Shown: positions 11,371-19,600 of the stretch, piece by piece | How positions within the stretch are numbered: the stretch's first letter is position 1 | How the letters are laid out: the number at the start of each line of letters is the position of its first letter | Source of the DNA: Batillaria attramentaria | Lineage: Eukaryota; Mollusca; Gastropoda; Batillariidae | Length of the DNA stretch: 64,000 nucleotides | Reading direction: 5' to 3' | Assembly: GCA_018292915.2 (NCBI GenBank) | Contig: JACVVK020000195.1 | Span: forward strand, 976,001-1,040,000 | Translations under genes and position numbers: made by a program | The notes under the pieces: model-generated | The model's database searches: none | What the model saw: the letters and a program-made list of their open reading frames with translations, nothing else | Told to the model about the DNA's origin: nothing

Positions 11371-12078
11371 AGAAAAGGGGCAGCACAAATATTTGGCCTA
11401 AGCCGGGATTCGAACTCAGGACCCGATCATTGAGAGCCCAGCGCTCTACCACTCGGCTGTCTCTCTCCCCCCCCCCTACTCCCCCTGTCCCGCGGGAACC
11501 TACCTGGATTTCCGAAATGAATCACACAATGGTTCAAGAGAAAAGGGAGAGAAAGAGAAAAGAAGAACGGTTTCAGGGGGTATCATATATATAGTTTCAG
11601 GGTTTCAGGAAAGAAACGAAACTGAAACTGAAACTGTTCTTATTTTCTCTTTCTCTCCTTATATATAAAAATTAGAAACAAAGGCGTCGCTAAAGCCGAA
11701 AACATGCGCTCAATCAGGTCAATTGGAAAGTAGGGGAAGTAAGTAAAGCTGAGAGCGCTTACAAAATATATATATTCAAACAGCATGACCGTAGATGATC
11801 TGTACACTAGTATGTATGTAGCATAGCATATATTCCTACAGATGAAAAGGCAACAACAACGAACCATTCACAGTAGCGCATATTCTTCTGTCTACTCATT
11901 CACATCTATACAGAACACAACAGTATGAAAAAAAAATAAAGACGCATCCTCTGTTTTGGTGTATTAAACCAGTCTAGCAGAAACACAGAACAGAAAGACA
12001 CAGAAATAAACAAGTGATCCAAGGTATTCTGCCATTGGGGCAAGGACTTCAGCCGGCTCAGGCTGACGGATATTCAGA

Positions 12079-12125
<47 letters not shown>

Positions 12126-12261
12126 GGGATCTTGATCATGGACCAGAAACTGCACAGTATATTGTCGCTCGATGTCATACACTTCAAAATGGTTAACTCA
12201 TGAATCGGATATACACAACAAAGGGCACGCAAGTACAAAACCTTGCCTTACCTTCAGTCAT
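3192..12261 (-). CDS. SAM-like / 22-aa repeat / GIMAP (AIG1) GTPase with coiled coil, gene 1
   Basis: Four coding exons join in frame: 12,261-12,252, 11,194-9,695 and/or 9,342-7,843, 7,380-7,208, and 4,214-3,192. With one SAM exon the product is 901 residues; with both it is 1,401. Domains in order (901 form): SAM-like at about 5-70, about 17 repeats of 22 residues at about 85-460, P-loop GKTGSGKST at 516-524, G3 DSPG at 564-567, the AIG1 conserved box [13 protein letters not shown], a G4-region [14 protein letters not shown] (G5 region), a coiled coil at about 720-875, and a short amphipathic C-terminus. Known of the family: AIG1/GIMAP proteins bind GTP and often assemble on membranes, with roles in lymphocytes and in invertebrate immune responses. 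The N-terminal SAM-like domain and repeat stalk are inferred to mediate multimerisation. The G4 region has Cys634 where the unit 2 and 28 kb paralogues have Gly. Confidence 0.85.
4295..4354. repeat. (AAAAC)n and poly-C tract in intron 3
   Basis: About nine AAAAC units followed by about 14 C, close to the acceptor of the last exon. The matching tract in unit 2 is at about 16,759-16,814 and is one or two units shorter. Confidence 0.9.
4425..4746 (+). mobile_element. Half of a hAT-like foldback element in intron 3
   Basis: Closely matches the right arm of the 613 bp palindromic element at 55,825-56,437, from the CTTGCCGCAACAAGC region through GACCCGGTACAGGG. The left arm and the last few bases are missing. 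The same half copy is in unit 2 at about 16,889-17,210. Confidence 0.8.
4860..6757. mobile_element. Non-autonomous pogo/Tigger-like DNA transposon in intron 3
   Basis: The ends are inverted: CAGTCGAATCCGCT at 4,860 and AGCGGATTCGACTG ending at 6,757. Both are flanked by TA, the Tc1/mariner target duplication. The terminus resembles that of pogo-group elements (CAG...AATCCGCTTA). Several subterminal motifs around TTATAAG and GCGAGGT recur at both ends. No transposase frame is visible. A SINE-tail fragment (about 5,003-5,030) and a hairpin MITE (6,301-6,446) lie inside. Confidence 0.8.
6301..6446. mobile_element. 146 bp hairpin MITE with telomere-like core
   Basis: Two 40 bp arms (6,301-6,340 and 6,407-6,446) are inverted copies with about two mismatches; each contains GGAGGGAACTCGTACA and TCTATTTTTAGACGG. 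The loop holds three TTAGGG units and a variant. Identical copy at 18,792-18,937. Confidence 0.85.
6758..7207. other. Intron 3 segment between pogo-like element and P-loop exon
   Basis: No gene seen. It contains a short sequence (CTTCCGGAAATGCAACTC, about 7,184-7,201) that also occurs near 4,788, outside the transposon, suggesting a small local duplication around the donor site. Confidence 0.5.
7208..7380 (-). CDS. Gene 1 P-loop exon (G1/G2 of the GIMAP GTPase)
   Basis: 173 nt. Acceptor CTTTAG and donor GAG|GTGAGT are clear. It encodes [12 protein letters not shown] followed by the Walker A/G1 motif GKTGSGKST and TGNTILGG, and ends LIE in phase 0. It enters in phase 1 and leaves in phase 0, matching its neighbours. 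Identical in unit 2 (19,699-19,871). Confidence 0.9.
7754..7781. repeat. Poly-C / poly-T / poly-G hairpin just inside intron 2
   Basis: About 12 C, 6 T and 10 G in a row, so the C and G arms can pair around a T loop. It begins about 60 nt past the donor at 7,842. Variants with other loop lengths lie at about 9,599-9,634 and 20,244-20,275. Confidence 0.85.
7843..9342 (-). CDS. Gene 1 SAM/repeat exon, proximal copy
   Basis: Same structure, phases and splice sites as the distal copy, 1,852 bp away. There is no ATG before the SAM-like domain; the frame is closed upstream by TGA at about 9,356, so this exon must be internal. It lies next to the P-loop exon (intron 7,381-7,842). The 66 bp repeat array occupies about 7,985-9,112. 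Confidence 0.82.
7985..9112 (-). repeat. 66 bp minisatellite encoding the 22-aa stalk (gene 1, proximal)
   Basis: About 17 head-to-tail units of 66 bp. A few units are 69 bp and encode 23 residues. The last units toward the donor are degenerate ([14 protein letters not shown]). The unit is a multiple of three and lacks stops in several frames, which makes spurious open frames on both strands. Array copies lie at about 9,837-10,964 and 20,470-22,203. Confidence 0.95.
9449..9513. repeat. (CA)n microsatellite between the two SAM exons
   Basis: About 32 CA units. A second copy at about 11,302-11,368 belongs to the duplicate; the unit 2 counterpart at about 22,539-22,582 is shorter. Confidence 0.95.
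9556..11409. repeat. Tandem duplicate containing the SAM/repeat exon (distal half)
   Basis: Copy of about 7,711-9,555. The junction at about 9,551-9,561 fuses a SINE sequence (CCGGGA) to intron sequence (GTCGAACGACTC). The two parent sites share AGTCGAAC/ATTCGAAC, an eight-base near match, at 7,709-7,716 and 11,408-11,415. Absent from unit 2. Confidence 0.9.
9695..11194 (-). CDS. Gene 1 SAM/repeat exon, distal copy
   Basis: This 1,500 nt exon has acceptor TTTCATTGTCAG and donor TCAG|GTGATA, with phase 1 at both ends. The first 65 residues form a SAM-like helical domain (WSLQEGL, then AIGRLNN at its end). About 17 repeats of 22 residues follow, each like [15 protein letters not shown] plus QTDGQAK, and then an Ala/Asp-rich linker ending KESG. 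It is nearly identical to the proximal copy at 7,843-9,342, differing at a few residues (for example PHMPG to PQMPG). It can splice to the proximal copy, or directly to the P-loop exon, without a frameshift. Confidence 0.78.
11367..11468 (-). mobile_element. tRNA-like SINE, intron 1 of gene 1
   Basis: The minus strand carries an A-box-like TGGTAGAGCG and a B-box-like GAGTTCGAATCCC, then CAAATATTTGTGCTG of the SINE body, cut off by (CA)n. It is the right-hand breakpoint of the exon duplication. Counterpart in unit 2 at about 22,583-22,684. Confidence 0.75.
11611..11637 (+). promoter_or_regulatory. ISRE/IRF-like repeat (GAAACT)n in intron 1 of gene 1
   Basis: A run of GAAAC, then three GAAACT-type hexamers, gives two or more overlapping GAAANNGAAA matches, the core recognised by IRF proteins. 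It sits in intron 1, between the start-codon exon and the distal SAM exon, and is kept in unit 2 at about 22,829-22,853. Function is inferred from the motif only. Confidence 0.4.
12080..12126. repeat. (CAA)n microsatellite
   Basis: About 15 CAA/ACA units in intron 1, with a shorter copy at about 23,302-23,341. It creates poly-Asn or poly-Cys open frames that are not genes. Confidence 0.95.
12252..12261 (-). CDS. Gene 1 coding exon 1 (start codon exon)
   Basis: On the minus strand, CTGTAAAATGACTGAAG is followed by the donor GTAAGGC. It gives Met-Thr-Glu plus one base (phase 1). The next exon has no ATG before its SAM-like domain and begins in the matching phase after TTGTCAG. Joining gives MTEV-TEVRTW, so this is the best start. 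The context has A at -3. The identical arrangement is at 23,467-23,476. Confidence 0.68.
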
Positions 12262-12560
12262 TTTACAGTGTTGTCTTCGCTGTATCCAAAAGCGCACGAC
12301 GTGAAATCAGCAACTTCAATGTTCTCCGGTATACTACGGCACTTCGGTCCTGAAAACTTCGTGTATTAAAGAAATGTAACTGCGTTGATAGGTCTACGCC
12401 TGTGCTGAGGCAGGCCGCAGACGTCTTGTGCTTCCTTGCAGTTGTCTGGCTGTCTGAACTGGCTGTTGCCTCGCCGCACTGCGTCTCCTCTATGCTCACG
12501 AGCTCTGCTCTGAATTTTGTATACTTTAAAGGTCTTCAGTCTCAACAAAAAGCAGCAAAC
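12262..12560 (-). promoter_or_regulatory. Probable 5' UTR and promoter region of gene 1
   Basis: This is sequence upstream of the ATG on the minus strand, ending at the GT-rich tract that begins unit 2. It contains TTTAAAGTATACAAAA at about 12,517-12,532 as a possible TATA-like element. The start site is not resolved. A GTG-initiated open frame here lacks any domain and is taken as untranslated. Confidence 0.35.
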
Positions 12561-12594
12561 AGTGTGTGCGTGCGTGCGTGCGCGAGCCGCGCGC

Positions 12595-12671
<77 letters not shown>

Positions 12672-12771
12672 TGTGTGTGTGTGCGTGCGTGCGTGTGTGT
12701 GTGTGTAACGGTGTATGTGTGTGTGCGCGCGCGCGCGCGCGTGTCAGTCACTGCGACTCCTGCGACTGTGC

Positions 12772-12946
12772 GGGTGGGTGGGTGGGTGTTTGGGGGTTTA
12801 ACGTCCTTTTCCACCATATACGGGTGATATCAAAGACGGGGCAACGATGAAAAAGCCAGCACAAATACTTGGCCCCAGCCGGGATCGAACTCACGACCCG
12901 AGCATTAGAAGTCCAACGCTCTACCATTCGACCACCCCGGCTCCCC
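12772..12946 (-). mobile_element. tRNA-derived SINE, unit 2
   Basis: Same element and orientation as at 78-252, with a few substitutions. It arose by the unit duplication, not by a new insertion. Confidence 0.85.
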
Positions 12947-13310
12947 TGCGACTTCGGAGACCCAGAAAACCAGAGCGCGAGTTTGGGTAATTTCATTGTG
13001 CCTTTGACCAGCGAGCGAGACACATCGCTACAGCGTCTTAAGCGAGTGTTGTGTACTGCAAGAGACTCGAAGACTTTCCACTGCGACATTTCTCGCTCAA
13101 TGTCAAAACGCAGACTGGGCTGTGAAATCAGACTCCCCCTGGCTTTTATGAGGGTTTCAGGGACGCTGAAAACTCTGTAACTGTGACAGAGTTGACTGCG
13201 AATTTTTGCACAGTCGGACAGTTTTGTTTTTAATTCAATTCAATTCAATTCAATTCAATTCAATTCAATATAACTTTATTGTCTGTCGATGGCAGAAAAG
13301 TTTCTTCTGG

Positions 13311-13400
<90 letters not shown>

Positions 13401-13404
13401 CACA

Positions 13405-15655
13405 CCCCTACATTAATTTATCTAGACATATAAATCCATACATATTAAACACAGATCCTAAAGTAATGTGTGATGTCTAAGTCTAATACTATGCTACTAA
13501 ACTAAGAAATCTAAACTAAAAGATGGCAAGGGCATAGCGGACATGACACAGCTGAGCACAGTTATGAAAATCTCAACAAATAAAGTCTATACATACTGGG
13601 GACGGGCAGTAAACAGTCATGAGTTTGTGGGATTTTGTTCAGATTGCAGACCTTTAATTACGCCCCGGCCACTGTTTGCAGATTGTGTATTGATTGTATG
13701 GCAATCCCTTCCACTTTGAACTGTGTTGCTATGGAGCCTTTGATATGCGTGTATAGTTGTCGTCAAAAGCTTGCGTCAGCTCGTGCTACCTTGAATGCCA
13801 CCAGTGTCAGGCACTGTTTGCTGGCTGAGTGTTTTGCGCGGGGCACACAGGTGCAGTTTGCGAAGTGAAACTAGAAATCCCTTGTCTTGCGTAATTGAAT
13901 GTTCTGGCTCTGTTGGGTCTTGTAATTTTTTTCTTAGTTTTTAAGATTTCAAAATTTGATTCGTGTGTGTACATGAATATCGATAAGTATATGGCTTACC
14001 CGTTTTCCTGCACATGGTTAACTGTGTTGTCTTTCAACAAGATTTTCTAAGACATCCTCCGAGGATTATATATATATATATATAACAACTGCTTATACCT
14101 GAGTGCAATACCAACGACACGAATCTGTGTACATGTGTAGGCACTCCAGGTGCGGGGTCGTCGTGGTTGTCGGGAACGCTAAAAATTTAGTTTAGTGAGC
14201 TACTCTGAAATGTTTGTTTAAGATGACTGAAGTGCGAAAGAGTATTGCCACACACGTCTCCACACTCAATCACTCATCAAACTTACACTATGTCTCGAAA
14301 GAAACAACTGACAAAGAGAATGGAACTCAAGAGTGTTCACTTATTCCAATAAAAGTTACATGCGGATTATATGAAGTGTTAGACGTAAGTAAGGCAACAC
14401 AGATTCGGCTCAAAATGATATATTCGCTCCCGATGTGATACATTTGGGCGTGATGATTAATACTTGTCGGGCAACAAACTAGAGACTACTACTAAAAACT
14501 AGACTACAAATACAGAAACATACGGGAAAAGACTAAGCTTTAAAGTACGGGACCGTGACGGGACAGTACAACTCAAAGTAACGGGGAGTGGACTATTCCG
14601 TGAATGATGTAAACCGACAGCGCGGTCACTCTGTGAATGGAATTCCTTACTGTAACTACACGTGACCGTCAGTGCTGAAAGAAACAGACAATACACACTC
14701 GGCCGCGCGTGCGCTGCGTGTTACACAAGAAAGCTGGGAACTATCAGATCTCTTAGAGTACATCGAGTTATTACAGTACAAGTATTTTCCTACTCTACAC
14801 AAACTGTTCTCTAGTTAATAGGGAAAAATGAGACACAATCACCGTTTATCTGAAGACTAATTCCAAGTCCGAATTCAGTGGTTTCAAACACAGTCAGTTC
14901 ACAAAATTAATAATCCGATACAGAATCACACTTTCTTCACAGTGCACATACAGTAGTTCCAAATAGAATATATGTATCTAGTAATAGGTCTAACACTGGT
15001 AACAAAATAACAAAATCGCTACAGAGGCTGAGCCGCTTTCAATGAAGATGAGAACTATAGTATAGCGAGGGAACGAGGAGAGCGATTCACCTCGGAGGGC
15101 TGGAGGGACGACACACGTCTCCGGGGACTCTCAGAGAGCGGCTGATGAAAACGCGGCCGGGAAACTCTCGCTATTATAAGGTTCTGACTTTAGCGTTTAT
15201 ACAAGAAATCACGCGCTCATCACGCGATCACGTGGCCAGCGCACGTGAGAACTGACCCTTCACTGTGGCTAGCTTGACCCAACTCAAAAGTGCAACGGTA
15301 CTAGCAAATGTTACTTTTTAAATTGTTACTGCGACTCTTCGACTGTTCATAATGCAGGCCACGCTGACAGACGGAAGTCTCCGTGCCACTTAAAGGTCTA
15401 CAATCTTAACAAAATGCTACAAACCTTTTTCTTTTTTTACATTGTCGCAGTGGCTACTCTTCTCGTGCGGTGGCAGTCGCGCCTACCGAGCTGCTCATCC
15501 GTGGGTTTCTGTCCGTGTTATCCGGACTTTCCTCCCCAAGCACAATTGCAACATAGGATAGGTATATTGTGGCGCTGCATCGTGTCGACGCGCTTCCCCC
15601 AGGCGAAGCAGCCCGAATTTCCAGATAGAGATGATAAATATTTTTAAAAAAAAAA
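13405..15655. other. Unit 2 spacer and 3' flank of gene 2 copy, no gene seen
   Basis: Matches unit 1 positions 691-3,191 without the 272 bp exon fragment. An (AT)n run near 14,067-14,083 is longer than in unit 1. No recognisable coding domain. Confidence 0.65.
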
Positions 15656-16678
15656 TTACAGTCGCTCCAGCAGGTTATACACGGCCCTGACAGGCGCAGT
15701 AACATACCTGACAGCTTGACCCAAATACCCCGGCTCTGTTCTAACTACTTCGTTTCTCACTCTCCGCAACTCTTCTTCATGTCGACACCTTTGCCTCCTA
15801 AGCTCTTCTTCTTTTTCTTTTTGGCATCGTCGGCTCCATTCCCTCCTATCCGCCTCTTCGCGCTCACGGCGCCTTTCCCTCTTACGCTCTTTTTGTTCCT
15901 CTTCAAGTTCTTTGCGCCTTTGTCGTTCTTCCAGAACCTGTCGCTTCAAACACTCTTGACGGACCGTCTCTTCCAGTCTTCTCTTTTCTTCTTCCTGTTT
16001 CTGCTTTTCTAGTTCCTGTTTCAGTTTCTGTAACTCTTCCTGCTTCCGCTCTTCTACCTGTTGCATCTCGCGAATTCGCTCTGTCTCAACCCGCTCCAGC
16101 TCTTCCGCCTGTTTCTTCTTCTCCTCTTCGGCGTCTTCCGCTTGCTTCTTCAGCTGTTGAACGTACCCGTGGCGTTCTAATTCTCTCTTATCGCACATTT
16201 CCAGTCGTCTGGCAACCTCCTTCTCCAAACTTTCCCCGACCATCGTGTATCTCGGACAAACGTACGGCTTGTTCTCATTTTGAGCGCTCATCCGCTGGAC
16301 CATTCTGAGCAAGGCCTCAGTTTGAGGTTGAAGATCTCCAGCGCGGTTATTGAAAATGACGGTCCTGTTGCCGCACTCACGAAGGATGGCCGCCAGCGAG
16401 TCTGGAGCTTCTGCCAGAAACTCTTCGAACGTTACCTCGTCTTGTTCAAGATCGTCCCCGCCCGTGAAAAGAACGATGGTGTATTTGGCGATGGTCTCGT
16501 CAAACAAGTCCTTGATGCGTGTGTAAACTTTGGCGTCCTCCTTAGTGAAGCGACCGACCCTCACAACGTAGAGTATGGCGTGGGGTCCAGGGTGCAGGCC
16601 GACCACAGCCTGCACGATTTTCGCGCTTATTTCCTCGCGAGGTCTGTTTGTGTCACACAGACCGGGCGAGTCCATGAT
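15656..16678 (-). CDS. Unit 2 last exon: G3-G5 and coiled coil
   Basis: IMDSPGLCD, the AIG1 conserved box, FTGGDD, VIFNN, a coiled coil and an amphipathic C-terminus, 340 codons plus stop. Differs from the unit 1 exon by a handful of residues (T/K, G/C, V/A). Confidence 0.9.
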   Translation of the reverse strand: MMDSPGLCDTNRPREEISAKIVQAVVGLHPGPHAILYVVRVGRFTKEDAKVYTRIKDLFDETIAKYTIVLFTGGDDLEQDEVTFEEFLAEAPDSLAAILRECGNRTVIFNNRAGDLQPQTEALLRMVQRMSAQNENKPYVCPRYTMVGESLEKEVARRLEMCDKRELERHGYVQQLKKQAEDAEEEKKKQAEELERVETERIREMQQVEERKQEELQKLKQELEKQKQEEEKRRLEETVRQECLKRQVLEERQRRKELEEEQKERKRERRREREEADRREWSRRCQKEKEEELRRQRCRHEEELRRVRNEVVRTEPGYLGQAVRYVTAPVRAVYNLLERL

Positions 16679-19600
16679 CTGAAAAGACGGACAAACAAGG
16701 CAGTGGTCAGACCAGAAGGACCAAAAGGAAACATTTTCATGAGATCCACCATCCCCCTAAAACAAAACAAAACAAAACAAAACAAAACAAAACAAAACAC
16801 CCCCCCCCCCCCCAAACAAAAAAAACCAAACACCAAACCAAAATGAACAAGAACAACAGCAACAACAAAAAACACCCTTGCCGCAACAAGCACGCATTTT
16901 TCGTGGTAGACCACAAAGCTGCCAAAAAGATGCATGCATGCTGCGGGTCTGTTTATGCACGGGGAACAACTCATGCAGGCAATAATCTCTAATCAGGCTG
17001 AAAATGTACTGTGCTGGTGAATGCGACAGTTTTCACCGCTTCTGTGCACACTGTGAAATAACACGGGGACCTCAAAGTTGTTCGCAACTGTCCACTTTCC
17101 TTGTCACCGAGTATTTTTTTTTCCTTCTTAGGTATCACTTAGCTCGGCTCGGTCTCGGTTAGCCCGATTTGGGCGTCGTCACATGGGCTAAGAGAAGCGC
17201 GGACCCGGTACAGGGATGCCGGAATTACAACTTGGGACTCATAGCTTAGCTTCCGGACATGCGACTCGGGACTCATAGCTTAGGCTACGTGACACAGATG
17301 CAAATCTGGGGGAAAACGCTACAGTCGAATCCGCTTATAAGAACCTCGTAGGGACATGCATTACTGTGTTCTCATAAGCGAGGTCCCTTGTAAGCGAGAA
17401 ATCGGTTATAAGGTCGTATATGGAAGTGTGTGTTCTTATAACCGAAAAAAGGGGTGGGTGGGTGTTTGGGGGTTTAACGTTTATAACCGAAAAAAGAAGA
17501 AATTAGCAAGAAGATGGCAGGTCAATGATATTTCTCTTATTTCTCTTCCCTCTCTTTTTTTTTCTAGCTAGACACACTTTTATTATAAAACTTACTCGCA
17601 GAATATTGGTATTATTTCCCCGAAAGGGGACAAAAAGTAATAAAAATACAAATAAAAATAAAAATTATTTAATGATAATTTTGGACAAAGACAAAAAAAA
17701 TCTGGTTTATGATTATATAAGAAATTATAAAGTCAGAGTTGTATTTCTTGAGAGAGAGAGAGTATTCTTCCAAACTGTCTTTTGGACTTTAATGAGACAA
17801 ACATGAAAGTAATACGCAAATTAAAGAGACGTGTATTATTTTCAAGCGTCAGAGAAAGCTTTAGAGAGGGCAGGGAGCAGGGGAAGCGGTGGAGAATAGG
17901 ACAGAAAAGTCGGTATGTCAGAGTACTTCCGTTTATCTACACAAAGATGTAGTTAAACGTGCACTCAAACCTGTTTATCTACACAAAACTTTAAATAACG
18001 TGCTGTCAAATTCTGACAATATGACTAAACAAATATTTCATTTTTGTTTTTGTTGTTTTGTACTATACTATCAATCATAAAGGAAACACAAATATTTTAT
18101 ATTTGCGCTGATAGTTCCATAAAAGACCGTCAGCCAAAACAAAACATCCGAAAAAAAAAGTTTTTCATGCAACAATTTTCATGCAAAAAAATGAAAAAAA
18201 AAAAACAAAACAAAAAAACCTGAGGACGAACACGTTCTTTTGCTAAAGAAAAATTAATAGTGTTTTGTCGGCTGTTTCTATTCACTCAGATTCAGCAGGA
18301 AACCAAATATTATTCCTATTAATAAATCGTCAATCTTGGAAGCTTTTGAAAGTGAATTGACATAAAGAAGAAAAAAAGAAAAAAAGAAAAAAAAAAAACA
18401 TGGGCTCATGCTAGAGCACCATGCTTCCCATCTAATACCAGTCTTGAGTGGTTTACTTTACTTGTTGGTGTTCAGATGCAGAATGCCATGAACAGCACTT
18501 CACTGTACACAAACTACCCGTTCAAAATGACCGCAAAAGTTTCCGCGCAAATACACCCTGTCCTGGCTGACCTCAACTCCAGGAATTGTGAACAGTGGCA
18601 TGTGCGGTATCCATTCTCTAGTGGTGGCACTCACAGCTGTATACACAACAATGGTAGTTTGAAGCAACGTTGCTGCTGCATAGATTTCTGCGTCTGAGCG
18701 AGAGAGCTTTTCTCTTCCATTCTGCCATGTTTCTTGCAAGTGATGTACACAAACCGAAAACGAAACAGTTCCCTTTTCCCAGAGGGGGAGGTTATTATGG
18801 AGGGAACTCGTACAAGTCTATTTTTAGACGGTTAGGGTTAGGGTTAGGGTTTGGTTATGGTTTGAACGCGCCGGAATCTCGCGACCTCAGCTGACGTCCG
18901 TCTAAAAATAGACCTGTACGAGTTCCCTCCATAATAGCCTTCACCTTCCCCAAAAAGAAAGCCCACTTCCTGGAAACGATAACTTCCACTTTCGATTTCT
19001 AAACTTGCTTATAAGAACCTGAGTTAGGCCTAGTTACCTTTAGGCGAGCAGAAGTTTTTATATCCAAGGGAAGGCCGTGTGGGGAGCAAGCACGTGAGGT
19101 TCCTATAGGCGAAGGTTCTTATAGCAGAGGTTCTGATATGCGAGTTTTTATAAGTAATCACAAAGAACAACTTTGGCAGGGACGTGTATTGGGGGGTCCT
19201 TATAAGAGAAGTCCTACTAAGCGGCGTCCTGTTAAGCGGATTCGACTGTATATATTCCTCTTACACTTAACGCTGCAGATGACACCCTAGAAATGCTTTA
19301 AAATTCACACACACAAAAAATTCACAAAAATCAGGCAGCCATAGACTCATGTGTAGAGGAAATTTAAACAAATTCCAATATTCCGTTTTTTGGCAATGTT
19401 GGCAGCGACCACATACCCCCTCATTCCACGGTCGTCTGCTGGCTCCTGTGCCAGCTGCGCATGAATACAAATAGTCCACAAGCCAGCCTCATTTTTCCCT
19501 AATTTTACTATTACCTGGCATGAAACTTGTTTACAAAGCCAACAAAAAGCACCAGATTGCCATTTTTTACTCTGCACACAAATTTTTAAAGGGGCAAAGA

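Larger units (their letters stand above)
1..12694. repeat. Tandem segmental duplication, unit 1 (left end cut by the window)
   Basis: Sequence from position 1 onward reappears, nearly base for base, from about 12,695 and again from about 23,847. Unit 1 carries one complete SAM-repeat-GIMAP gene on the minus strand plus its flanking repeats. It differs from unit 2 by a 272 bp exon fragment at 1,912-2,183, a 1.85 kb exon duplication at about 7,711-11,409 and a 37 bp loss near 6,001. Shared intronic transposons show that they were inserted before the duplication. Confidence 0.93.
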
